Below, piece after piece: positions 9,154-17,097 of a stretch of 62,950 nt of DNA. A program made the position numbers and the translations under genes. The stretch covers positions 1 to 62,950 of the forward strand of contig JADYXQ010000095.1 in the NCBI GenBank assembly GCA_021772135.1, read 5' to 3'. The notes under the pieces were generated by a model. That model had not been told where the DNA came from, ran no database searches, and was given only the letters and a program-made list of their open reading frames with translations. This DNA comes from Candidatus Obscuribacter sp. GTDB lineage: Bacteria; Cyanobacteriota; Vampirovibrionia; Obscuribacterales; Obscuribacteraceae. Position 1 is the stretch's first letter, and the number at the start of each line of letters is the position of its first letter.

Positions 9154-9368
9154 GAGCGAGGGGTTTTCACTCTAGTAAATTGGGGGTGAAGCAGGCAATT
9201 GCCGCTCGATGTATCCAATTTAGAGCCCAGGCGGGTGAAAGATGTTTCCAAGTTGTTAAGGTGCGCAACCAATGCCAGGCGGCGGGTCCACTCGCTTCAG
9301 CTAGTTTCATGCTTCCGACATGCTATTTTAGTGGTCACTTATATAGAAGCCCGCACAGCGATATTTTC

Positions 9369-9764
9369 ATGGATTCAGACAACAAGCCGCAGCCTGATAA
9401 CGCAGAACTCTGGAACATTCAGGCCACTCTGGCCTTAGACAGAACCTTGCTTGCCTGGGTGCGCACCTCGTTAACCTTAATTGGCTTTGGCTTTACCCTG
9501 GCTCGCTTTGTCTATGACTTAATTGAGAAAGGGGACCTGAAGGGAATTCAATCCACTTACCCACGACAAATTGGTTTCGGTCTGATGGTTTTGGGTGTGG
9601 CCACCTTGGTCGGGGGCGCCTTCGAATATGTGCGCTTCAACAAAAAACTAAATGCAGGTAGGGAATATTCAATATTCTCAGTATCTCTGGCAGTGACAAT
9701 ACTGCTTGTTTTTCTCACCATACTGCTCATGTGTGGCTTAGCAGCAGAATTAAAACCAATATAG
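9369..9764 (+). CDS. DUF202 (YidH-like) membrane protein
   Basis: This 131-residue protein has the DUF202 signature RTLLAWVRTSLTLIGFGF followed by two more hydrophobic segments (about 73-95 and 100-125), giving three membrane helices. The soluble N-terminus MDSDNKPQPDNAELWNIQ is typical. DUF202 proteins resemble YidH of Escherichia coli, and their biochemical role is not established. The frame is open further upstream to 9180 but that part lacks similarity, so ATG 9369 is used even though no strong ribosome site is visible. The antiporter follows after 30 nt on the same strand, so the two may form an operon. Confidence 0.8.
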   Translation: MDSDNKPQPDNAELWNIQATLALDRTLLAWVRTSLTLIGFGFTLARFVYDLIEKGDLKGIQSTYPRQIGFGLMVLGVATLVGGAFEYVRFNKKLNAGREYSIFSVSLAVTILLVFLTILLMCGLAAELKPI

Positions 9765-9794
9765 AATGCCTAAAAATTACAGCAAGAGCAATGC

Positions 9795-11372
9795 ATGCGG
9801 CAAGTAGAAATAATCGTAGCGCTGCTGACCATAATAGGAATAGTGGGAGCTCTCGCGCAAAAGCTCAAGATTGCCCTGCCTATTCTTCTGGTATTGACGG
9901 GTATGGTAATTTCGCTCACACCGAATATTCCTCCGGTACACCTCGAGCCAGATGCCGTATTCTTTATTTTTCTGCCGCCACTGCTTTACCTCGATGCCTA
10001 CAATACCTCCTGGCGAAAATTAAAAGATGTAGCCGATGTAATTACTCTACAAGCCGTGGGCCTGGTACTGGCCACGGTGGCTGCAGTGGCTGTGGCCCTG
10101 CACGTGGTGGTGGGCCTGCCCTGGGCCGCAGCCTTTGCTCTTGGTGCCATTGTGTCACCCACCGACGCTGTGGCCGCGTCAGCCATATCGAAAGAAATTC
10201 ACTTGCCGCAAAGAGTAATGAATATCATTAAGGGCGAGAGCCTCGTCAATGATGCTACCGGGCTGGTGGCTTATCAATTTGCCGTGGCCGCAGCGGTGAC
10301 CGGCGTTTTTTCGTGGGCTGAGGCGGGTCAGCGTTTTGCTTTTGTCTCTTTAGGTGGCATTGCCATGGGTCTGGCAATTGGATTTGTCCTCGCCAGACTG
10401 CGCACTAAATTAGAACACCGCCCGGTAGAAATAATCGTCTCGCTCCTATCTCCATTCATCGCCTACCTGGCCGCTGAACATATTCATGTCAGCAGTGTGC
10501 TTTCTGTGGTCACAGCCGGTCTTTGTCTTGGATGGCATGGACCCAGTATGCAAACTTCTACCACTCGTCTGCAAGCAACCGCCAACTGGGAAACGATCAT
10601 CTACATTCTCAACGGTTTTTCGTTCTTGCTAATGGGCTTGCAGTTGCGACCAATTCTGGAAACTGTGAAAAAATATCCCAGCGAGCAAATTATTGTCTCC
10701 ACCATTGTGGCTGCCCTGGCACCAACCGTGGTGCGCTTTGCCTGGATCTTTACCGTTGCACCCATATATGCTCGGCTGAAAAAAGCAAAGTTGCCCAGCT
10801 GGAAACATCTATTTGTGCTTTCATGGTCTGGGATGAGGGGAGTTGTATCACTGGCAGCCGCACTGGCACTGCCGTTAACTTGCGTTAACGGCGATCAGTT
10901 TCCTTACCGTGATTTGCTTATCTATCTCACCGTTGCCGTAATCGCATCTACTCTGGTGATGCAAGGCATAACACTGCCCTACCTAGTCAAAATTTTGGAA
11001 TTTGAACCTGATCAATACAATGCCGAAGAAGCAGAGCGCAAGCTTCGACTGGCGCTCTCCCGAGAAGCTGTGCGTTCAATTGATTCACTGGCCCGAGAGC
11101 GAAATCTCGATTTAGAAGATCCGCGCCTGCAAAAGCTGCTCAACCGGCACCTGGAAAGAGCCATTGCCAATATTGGAACAGAAACGCCAGATCCTGGCAC
11201 TGAAGAAATCTGGCACAATCTGCGTAAGGATATTATTGGTGCGCAGAGGAAAAAGCTCATTGCCCTGCGCGACGATAACGCCATCGAAGACCAGACTTTT
11301 CGTGTGTTACAAAACGAACTTGATTTAGAAGAAGCGCAAATGAAAATAGTTGGTGTCACTGATGATGCATGA
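9795..11372 (+). CDS. CPA1-family Na+/H+ antiporter
   Basis: The 525-residue protein has about twelve membrane helices over residues 1-400 and a charged cytoplasmic tail of about 120 residues. Diagnostic CPA1 motifs are FLPPLLYLDAYNTSW, LGAIVSPTDAVAASAI (the PTD segment next to the ion site) and IIKGESLVNDATGLVAY, which carries the ND pair with the essential acidic residue. WSGMRGVVSLAAALALP is the conserved late helix. It should exchange cytoplasmic Na+ (or K+) for H+ in pH and salt homeostasis. Its end overlaps the start of the L,D-transpeptidase gene by about 11 nt, which suggests cotranscription. Confidence 0.9.
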   Translation: MRQVEIIVALLTIIGIVGALAQKLKIALPILLVLTGMVISLTPNIPPVHLEPDAVFFIFLPPLLYLDAYNTSWRKLKDVADVITLQAVGLVLATVAAVAVALHVVVGLPWAAAFALGAIVSPTDAVAASAISKEIHLPQRVMNIIKGESLVNDATGLVAYQFAVAAAVTGVFSWAEAGQRFAFVSLGGIAMGLAIGFVLARLRTKLEHRPVEIIVSLLSPFIAYLAAEHIHVSSVLSVVTAGLCLGWHGPSMQTSTTRLQATANWETIIYILNGFSFLLMGLQLRPILETVKKYPSEQIIVSTIVAALAPTVVRFAWIFTVAPIYARLKKAKLPSWKHLFVLSWSGMRGVVSLAAALALPLTCVNGDQFPYRDLLIYLTVAVIASTLVMQGITLPYLVKILEFEPDQYNAEEAERKLRLALSREAVRSIDSLARERNLDLEDPRLQKLLNRHLERAIANIGTETPDPGTEEIWHNLRKDIIGAQRKKLIALRDDNAIEDQTFRVLQNELDLEEAQMKIVGVTDDA

Positions 11373-12081
11373 GCGCCTACTTTGTGCCCTCGCGTTTTCT
11401 CTTCTCTTAGTCTCAGGCCGAGCCAGTGCGGCGACCAACGAAATGGAAAAACCGCCGGCGGTGCCACACTTTTACTCCGTCGAAGCCGTAATGGCAGCAT
11501 ACGGTCCTACGGCGCGAAAAAAATTGCAATCAGTTTTTGCTCAACAAAATGTTCTTTACCCTCCCAAACAGATGACATGGATTGCTTTGAAAGAAGAGCG
11601 AATGCTTTTGCTTTTTGCCCGAGACAAAAACGGGGCAATGCGTAAAGTGCTTACCTATCCAATGATTGGCGCAAGTGGAGTGGCCGGGCCCAAGCTCAAA
11701 GAAGGCGATAAGCAGGTGCCGGAGGGGTTTTACAGCATCGCTGCTTTTCGGCCCGCCCTGGTGGCGCACATCGGCCTGGAGGTAAATTATCCCAACAACT
11801 CTGATCGTTACCACGCCAGAATGGAAAAAAGAAAAAATCCCGGTAGCGATATTTTGATTCACGGCAGCAAATGGTCCACAGGCTGCCTGGCCATGGGTAA
11901 TAAACCCATTGAAGAAATGTTCGTACTGGCTCATGAGACAGGCAGTGAGCATATCAACTTGATCTTTGCCCCTTGCGATTTAAGGCTGAAAAAACCGCAA
12001 GTGAATTTTAAAACTCAGCCCAAATGGCTGCCAGAACTTTATAGCGACTTAGAGGCGCAATTGAGTAAATATCCGATTTAA
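11362..12081 (+). CDS. Secreted L,D-transpeptidase (YkuD/YafK type)
   Basis: The protein begins MMHERLLCALAFSLLLVSG with a signal peptide probably cut after RASA. The catalytic motif is IHGSKWSTGCLAMGN, with the histidine and cysteine of the YkuD fold. Such enzymes make 3-3 peptidoglycan cross-links or attach proteins to peptidoglycan in the periplasm. At 239 residues it is the size of the YafK-like subgroup. ATG 11362 (or 11365) is chosen over TTG 11350 because GGTG lies 6 nt upstream and the signal peptide then starts cleanly. The gene overlaps the antiporter stop and converges without a gap on the small membrane protein at 12090. Confidence 0.85.
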   Translation: MMHERLLCALAFSLLLVSGRASAATNEMEKPPAVPHFYSVEAVMAAYGPTARKKLQSVFAQQNVLYPPKQMTWIALKEERMLLLFARDKNGAMRKVLTYPMIGASGVAGPKLKEGDKQVPEGFYSIAAFRPALVAHIGLEVNYPNNSDRYHARMEKRKNPGSDILIHGSKWSTGCLAMGNKPIEEMFVLAHETGSEHINLIFAPCDLRLKKPQVNFKTQPKWLPELYSDLEAQLSKYPI

Positions 12082-12089
12082 CGCTTCGC

Positions 12090-12311
12090 TTATTTCCAGA
12101 TTTCCGGATCTTTACGCAGCAAAAACGCTTCGACACCAAAGAAGATGCAAACCGTACCGGCAAAGAGCAAAACACAAGCGGGCAAAGTGTCCGCCAGAAG
12201 ATTAGCGCCTGGCTTAAAGAACATAAACAAAGACATAATTACCCAGCTTAAGCCGAGCATTGATTGCAAAATATACATGGCCTTCTTCAGGCCGTGACGT
12301 GTAAATTCCAT
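12090..12311 (-). CDS. Small two-helix membrane protein
   Basis: This 73-residue hypothetical protein has two hydrophobic segments (about 12-32 and 42-62) separated by a short loop FKPGANLLADTLP, and a charged C-terminal end FLLRKDPEIWK. No family is recognised. The first segment starts MEFTRHGLKKAMYILQ. There is no clear ribosome site before the ATG at 12311, so the start is tentative, though the composition is that of a real membrane protein. It converges with the L,D-transpeptidase gene with 8 nt between stops. Confidence 0.55.
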   Translation of the reverse strand: MEFTRHGLKKAMYILQSMLGLSWVIMSLFMFFKPGANLLADTLPACVLLFAGTVCIFFGVEAFLLRKDPEIWK

Positions 12312-12453
12312 ATTTAAATCGACTCTACTGCTAGCCGTTAACTCCAGAAAAGCATGATTCAGGATTTTCTGACAAAAGTCAAGATTTCATTCAAATACTA
12401 TTGCATAGACCGTAGCTAAAGGTGCTTTGAAAATGCTTTGAAAGTAAGGGCAA

Positions 12454-12488
12454 AAGAGCGCGGGCACCAGAAGGACGCCCGCGCTCTT
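12454..12488 (-). terminator. Rho-independent terminator
   Basis: A perfect 12-bp stem (AAGAGCGCGGGC with its complement) encloses an 11-nt loop, and on the minus strand it is followed by CTTTTGCC. It lies 20 nt beyond the stop of the secreted protein at 12508 and is well placed to end that transcript. Confidence 0.8.
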
Positions 12489-12507
12489 CAAATATTCAAA
12501 TCACTAA

Positions 12508-12945
12508 CTAAGGGTTAGTTACTTGCTTTTCAGATTTAATAGTGCTGCTTGAACCGTCAGCACCAACTGTAGTGCTTGAGTTTGCCTTCTTGTGAGCAGA
12601 ACCATTGACGCCAACGGCATGCGATTCTTTGGACTTATCAGCTGTAACGCTGCCGTCGATATTAGCACGCACGCCTGTTTGCTCTTTTTCTACTTTGGCG
12701 CCACCGATACCGGTTTCAGCGCGATAAGAAGTTGAATTGGCTTGACCAGGGCTAGCATTTGAATGCTTAACGCTCTGCGATGTACCGGCAGCATTAGATT
12801 TTACTTTGACGCTTCTGGAGGACGAACCAACTGGTGTCTCAGTTTTGACACTGGTTGAGCTGACTTCATCAGCAAGTGCCATTGAAGGTGTGAGCAAGAA
12901 AGCGACGCCAAGTGCAAATCCTGCGGCTTTACTAGTTCGGAACAT
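12508..12945 (-). CDS. Secreted Ser/Thr-rich low-complexity protein
   Basis: This 145-residue protein has a signal peptide (hydrophobic core AAGFALGVAFLLTPS, likely cleaved after MALA) and a mature part rich in Ser, Thr, Lys and Val with no cysteine. Short motifs recur, such as SVKVKS, SVKHSN, SSTTVG and SSSTIK, giving an extended beta-like pattern. No family is recognised; a periplasmic or surface role is inferred. AAGGAG stands 7 nt before the ATG, and the gene has its own terminator, so it is a single-gene unit. Confidence 0.6.
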   Translation of the reverse strand: MFRTSKAAGFALGVAFLLTPSMALADEVSSTSVKTETPVGSSSRSVKVKSNAAGTSQSVKHSNASPGQANSTSYRAETGIGGAKVEKEQTGVRANIDGSVTADKSKESHAVGVNGSAHKKANSSTTVGADGSSSTIKSEKQVTNP

Positions 12946-13211
12946 GTGTAATCTCCTTATATAGATTCAAAACATTCGCTGTCTATGATGTTAAAGCTTT
13001 CACAATCGGCTATCCATTTGAAATAGACCAAATGAAATCTTCGCCTGTGAAACCGTACATAAGGTTCGACGCCCTAGGCCAGGGCAAAGTTCCGCCCCTT
13101 CCATTAGCATCCTGTTAGATTCGAAGCTCGTCAGTGAAGAGTAAGCGAGGTCGTGCCCTTTAGGCTTTACAGCTAGGAAGCATTGTTACGTGGCAGCAAG
13201 AAAAGAGTCGC

Positions 13212-15425
13212 TTAGCGTTTCATACTCAAAGCTATGCGCTTTCTATCTTTATCTACTTGCAGCACAGTTACCATTACTTTCTGCTGCACCGTAACAACTT
13301 CACTGGCATCTTTGACGAATTTATTAGTCAATTCACTGACATGAACCAGGCCATCTTGATGCACACCGATGTCGACGAACGCACCAAATGCGGTGACATT
13401 GGTGACAATTCCCGGTAGTTTCATGCCTTCATAAAGGTCACCGATGGCGTGCACGCCTTCGGCAAATTTCATCGGCTCCAGCTTGGCGCGCGGGTCGCGG
13501 CCCGGCTTCTCAAGCTCTTGCACAATATCACGCAGAGTGGGCAGACCAATTTTATCGGAGACATATTTGCTTAAATCAATATTCTTGCGTGCTTCAGTGT
13601 CTGACATCAAGGTGGCGACATCGAGGCCCAAGTCTTTGGCCATAGCCTCCACTACCTTATAACTTTCCGGGTGTACGGCGCTGGCATCAAGAGGATTTTT
13701 GGCCGCACGAATGCGCAAGAAACCAGCACTTTGCTCATAGGCTTTCGGCCCAAGACGAGCTACTTTCTTCAATTCAGCGCGAGATTTGAAGGGCCCGTTC
13801 TCCTGGCGATGAGCAACGATATTGGCGGCAATTTGTTTGCCTAAACCTGATACATAGGATAGCAATTGTTTGCTGGCTGTATTTAATTCGACCCCTACCG
13901 AATTGACGCAACTGACCACGGTATCATCAAGGCTGCTCTGCAGCGCCGGCTGATCAACGTCATGTTGATATTGACCGACACCAATAGATTTAGGATCTAA
14001 CTTCACCAATTCGGCCAGGGGATCCATTAAGCGGCGGCCAATGGAAACGGCACCACGTACTGTTAAATCGTAGTCGGGAAACTCTTCACGGGCAACATCG
14101 GAAGCTGAATAAATGGAAGCACCACTTTCGTTCACCATCACAATTTGAGGTTCTTCCAGTTGTACCGCCGCCCAATCTATGGCGCGCATAAACTCTTCAG
14201 TCTCACGGCCGGCGGTGCCATTACCAATCGCTACTGCCACCACATTAAACTTTTTAGCTAGCTCCATTACTTTCCTCAAAGCACTGGCCTTCGATTGCTT
14301 GGCTCCTTCTCCAGCTCCATCCATAAGTGGATAAATGACGTCATGATGTAAGAGATCGCCTTGCTTGCCCAGGCAAACAAGTTTGCAGCCGGTTCTGAAA
14401 CCGGGGTCGAGAGCCATGATGGCATGTTCGCCCAGTGGCGGTGCCATTAGAAGTTCACGCAAATTGCGGGTGAAAACGCGAATTGCTTCCAGATCGGCGC
14501 GTAGCTTTAGCTCTGCCCGTAATTCGCTTTCCATCGAAGGTGCAAGTAAGCGGTCGTGGGCGTCTTCAACTGTAATTTCAATCTGATCGTTACAGGGGCC
14601 CTTACCTTTGACAAAATTTTTGTCCATGATAATCAGAGCTTCTTCATCATCGGGCTTGATTGTCAGCTTAAGCATTCCTTCGGTTTCGCCGCGGAACATA
14701 GCAAGAATGCGATGAGACGGAGCGGTTGTAACCTTTTCACTCCATTCAAAATAGTCTTTGAATTTCTGCCCTTCTTGCTCTTTGCCCTTAGCAACTTTAG
14801 AAGCAATAGTGCTGGCTTTCGACCAGTACGCTCGCAATTGTTTGCGCACAGTCGGATTTTCACTCATCCACTCAGCCATAATGTCGCGAGCACCGGCGAG
14901 GGCCTGCTCCACCGACTCCACCCCTTTTTCTTTGTTGATAAAAGCCTGGGCAGAAACTTCTAAATTTTGCAATTTGTTGGCAAAAATATCGGCTGCCAGA
15001 GGTTCAAGACCCTTCTCCCGGGCCACACTGGCCTTGGTTTTGCGCTTTGGTTTAAAGGGAAGGTAAATGTCTTCAAGATCAGCCATGGCGTTAGAAGCAC
15101 TAAGTTTGGCCAGCAGCTCATCAGTTAGAAGGTCGCGCTCACGCAATGACTTCACCATGGCTTCGCGACGCTTATCGAGTTGCACCAGACGCTCACGCAG
15201 ATCGCGAATGTTAGTGATTTGCACTTCGTCTAAGGTGCCTGTGGCTTCTTTTCTATAGCGGGCAATAAAAGGAACAGTGCAGTCTTCATCGAGCAAAGCA
15301 ATGGTTGCCAGAACTTGATGGACACCAACCTGGAGCTCTTGAGCTATTTGCTGAGCATAAAGCCTGGCGGCATCATTGCTTTTGCCGGCTGCGACGCTAC
15401 TGACACCGCTGGTACTTGTGGTCAT
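13212..15425 (-). CDS. tex: Tex-family RNA-binding transcription accessory protein
   Basis: The 737-residue protein has the complete Tex order: an N-terminal helix-rich Tex domain with VPFIARYRKEATGTLDEVQI, a YqgF/RNase H-like fold with ALDPGFRTGCKLV and VAIGNGTAGRETEEF, a helix-hairpin-helix region with YVSGLGKQIAANIVAHRQ, and a C-terminal S1 domain (about 660-737) with AFGAFVDIGVHQDGLVH. Tex binds structured nucleic acids and is linked to transcription regulation and stress fitness. Length matches the family (about 720-780). AGGAAAGG precedes the ATG. Nothing unusual was seen. Confidence 0.95.
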   Translation of the reverse strand: MTTSTSGVSSVAAGKSNDAARLYAQQIAQELQVGVHQVLATIALLDEDCTVPFIARYRKEATGTLDEVQITNIRDLRERLVQLDKRREAMVKSLRERDLLTDELLAKLSASNAMADLEDIYLPFKPKRKTKASVAREKGLEPLAADIFANKLQNLEVSAQAFINKEKGVESVEQALAGARDIMAEWMSENPTVRKQLRAYWSKASTIASKVAKGKEQEGQKFKDYFEWSEKVTTAPSHRILAMFRGETEGMLKLTIKPDDEEALIIMDKNFVKGKGPCNDQIEITVEDAHDRLLAPSMESELRAELKLRADLEAIRVFTRNLRELLMAPPLGEHAIMALDPGFRTGCKLVCLGKQGDLLHHDVIYPLMDGAGEGAKQSKASALRKVMELAKKFNVVAVAIGNGTAGRETEEFMRAIDWAAVQLEEPQIVMVNESGASIYSASDVAREEFPDYDLTVRGAVSIGRRLMDPLAELVKLDPKSIGVGQYQHDVDQPALQSSLDDTVVSCVNSVGVELNTASKQLLSYVSGLGKQIAANIVAHRQENGPFKSRAELKKVARLGPKAYEQSAGFLRIRAAKNPLDASAVHPESYKVVEAMAKDLGLDVATLMSDTEARKNIDLSKYVSDKIGLPTLRDIVQELEKPGRDPRAKLEPMKFAEGVHAIGDLYEGMKLPGIVTNVTAFGAFVDIGVHQDGLVHVSELTNKFVKDASEVVTVQQKVMVTVLQVDKDRKRIALSMKR

Positions 15426-15559
15426 GGCCTTTCCTCAATGTGACGACTAGTGTACTAGAGTTAAATCGGCTGTTGCAAAATTTCACGTCAAAGCGCTTAA
15501 TCACCTGCAAGTGTTAGAATTCGCTTAGTACTTTTAGCCTAATATTCGAGGACCGCCTA

Positions 15560-15799
15560 ATGCTCAAGACTTTGATCAAAGGAAACCTGCCACTATTGAA
15601 AACAATCTTTGTCGCCGGTGCCGTAGTGGGCGTGGCAGCAGGTTCGGTAGTTTCACTGGGTGTAGGCTACGCTCTGGGTAATTTGTTTGCCGCTAAATCA
15701 GGCAAGGAATTGCGCGACGATATTGCCGAAAAAGCCGGCGAATTTGCCGGTGGCGTTAAAGATAAGTTTTCATCAGATCACTCTGAAGACGAAGTTTAA
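15560..15799 (+). CDS. YtxH-like small membrane stress protein
   Basis: This 79-residue protein has one long Gly/Ala/Val-rich membrane helix (about 15-45) followed by NLFAAKSGKELRDDIAEKAG, which is close to the APKSGKELR motif of YtxH-type proteins. The acidic amphipathic tail is typical. Function is unknown; relatives are linked to general stress. GAGGACCG lies before the ATG. A second YtxH-like protein occurs at 35840. Two hairpins follow the stop, so it is a single-gene transcript. Confidence 0.7.
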   Translation: MLKTLIKGNLPLLKTIFVAGAVVGVAAGSVVSLGVGYALGNLFAAKSGKELRDDIAEKAGEFAGGVKDKFSSDHSEDEV

Positions 15800-15812
15800 A
15801 ATCTAGATACTG

Positions 15813-15832
15813 CGGCACCAGATGCGGTGCCG
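15813..15832. other. Hairpin downstream of the YtxH-like gene
   Basis: A 7-bp perfect stem (CGGCACC and complement) with a 6-nt loop, followed on the plus strand by ATATAAAAAA. It may assist termination together with the stronger hairpin 12 nt further on. Confidence 0.4.
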
Positions 15833-15844
15833 ATATAAAAAACG

Positions 15845-15873
15845 AAAGAGGACGTACAATGTACGTCCTCTTT
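15845..15873. terminator. Bidirectional terminator between YtxH-like gene and osmC
   Basis: A perfect 13-bp stem (AAAGAGGACGTAC with its complement) closes on a 3-nt loop. The stem's own A and T ends give T-rich 3' ends on both strands, so it can serve the plus-strand YtxH-like gene and the converging minus-strand OsmC gene. Confidence 0.75.
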
Positions 15874-15900
15874 CAACAATCAAGTTAAACCAGGGCTGAA

Positions 15901-16332
15901 TTAAACAGCAGCGCCTAATTTAGCGTTCAATGTGATTTTGGTGTTGAGCAAGCGGGAAATTGGGCAACCAGCTTTAGCTTTGTCAGCGCACTCGTTGAAT
16001 TTGGCTTGATCAGCGCCAGGAATATCAGCAATAAGATCGAGAACGATTTCAGTTACTGTGAAACCAGCGTCGGTTTTTTCAAGTGTCAAAGCGGCTTTAG
16101 TATCGATAGACTTTGCAGTCATGCCGGCTTCGCCAAGAATCATTGAAAGAGCCATAGAGAAACAACCAGCGTGAGCAGCTGCGATTAGCTCTTCAGGGTT
16201 GGTTCCTTTACCGTCTTCAAAACGTGTGCTGAAAGAATATTGTGTTTTGGAAAGAACGCCACTCTCTGTGGAAACTGTGCCTTTGCCGTCTTTTAGACCG
16301 CCTTCCCAGTGAGCTGATGCATTGCGCTTCAT
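15901..16332 (-). CDS. osmC: OsmC-family peroxiredoxin-like protein
   Basis: The 143-residue protein matches OsmC, which detoxifies organic hydroperoxides with a pair of cysteines. The first cysteine is in [13 protein letters not shown] (about residue 60) and the second in [12 protein letters not shown] (about 124); [17 protein letters not shown] is the usual start. GGAGG lies 5 nt before ATG 16332, so the longer upstream frame to 16455 is rejected, also because it crosses the terminator of the next gene. Its own 3' end is closed by the bidirectional hairpin. OsmC proteins are generally induced by osmotic or oxidative stress. Confidence 0.92.
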   Translation of the reverse strand: MKRNASAHWEGGLKDGKGTVSTESGVLSKTQYSFSTRFEDGKGTNPEELIAAAHAGCFSMALSMILGEAGMTAKSIDTKAALTLEKTDAGFTVTEIVLDLIADIPGADQAKFNECADKAKAGCPISRLLNTKITLNAKLGAAV

Positions 16333-16433
16333 AGAACCTCCAGATGTCAAATAGTGAACTAAATTCAATGGCACAGTATAGATCTTTACACCTGCATCTA
16401 TATCGATTTGCACTGGTTTTATTAATGCAAAAA

Positions 16434-16458
16434 CCCGTGTCCTGGCTGAAGACACGGG
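16434..16458 (-). terminator. Rho-independent terminator
   Basis: An 8-bp stem CCCGTGTC/GACACGGG with a 9-nt loop is followed on the minus strand by TTTTTGC. It ends the transcript of the glycine-zipper protein at 16501 and keeps it separate from osmC. Confidence 0.75.
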
Positions 16459-16500
16459 CTATTGCTTAATGGAGGAATGAACCAGTTGAGATAATCTGAA

Positions 16501-17019
16501 TTAACGGCGGTCTCTAACAATGACACAGTCGTTTTTGGCTGATTCGTGGCCATAGATTCCGCCGACCACCGCTCCGCCTGCAGCGCCTATGGCTGCGGCC
16601 TTGCCGCGATCACCAAGAACCAGTCCACCAATGCCGCCAATCAAAGCACCTACTCCTGCCGACTCAATGGCTTTCTGTTTAGGATCAGCGCAAACCACTC
16701 TTTCGTGAGGTCTTCTTTCGTCTTCATCTCTATTCGGACGATTGGGCCGGCGCTCATCTTTCAAATTACCAACAGGAATTTCGCCTTTGCCGGTGTCGAT
16801 AATGATTAAACCGTTCTGGCGCACAACTTCGATATTGGCGCCGTAATTTTTGTCATCGTGTGCCACTGTTCTATTCACGAGCTTGTTGTAATCTTGCGGA
16901 GACATCTGTCTGAACTCGGCACGCAGAGTGTCAGCTACCTGCATACCATGACCGGTATCCAGTTGATGTGCCAGTTGCTTTGCTTGATTTTCGATTCCAG
17001 ATCTTTCGTGACCAGCCAT
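16501..17019 (-). CDS. Glycine-zipper protein with charged linker
   Basis: This 172-residue protein has an N-terminal helical part (about 1-55), a short beta region VVRQNGLIIIDTGKGEIPVG, a highly charged Arg/Asp/Asn linker (about 85-110), and a C-terminal glycine-zipper membrane hairpin with GVGALIGGIGGLVLG and AAIGAAGGAVVGGIYG. Glycine zippers insert into or associate with membranes. No signal peptide is seen. GGAGGA lies before the ATG. Function is unknown; a stress or envelope role is only a guess. It has its own terminator. Confidence 0.65.
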   Translation of the reverse strand: MAGHERSGIENQAKQLAHQLDTGHGMQVADTLRAEFRQMSPQDYNKLVNRTVAHDDKNYGANIEVVRQNGLIIIDTGKGEIPVGNLKDERRPNRPNRDEDERRPHERVVCADPKQKAIESAGVGALIGGIGGLVLGDRGKAAAIGAAGGAVVGGIYGHESAKNDCVIVRDRR

Positions 17020-17097
17020 AGTGTGTATCCTCCAAGAAAACTCGGTCCTGCCGATTTCTGAACTATACAGACGAAGTGTGGCATTATCTGGGCAAAC

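Noticed and set aside
9731..10231. 166-residue plus-strand frame inside the antiporter gene
   Set aside because: It is out of frame with a protein that has all CPA1 motifs, and its own composition is not protein-like.
13040..13140. GGTTCGA-type sequence suggesting a tRNA T-arm
   Set aside because: No acceptor stem or anticodon arm could be fitted around it.
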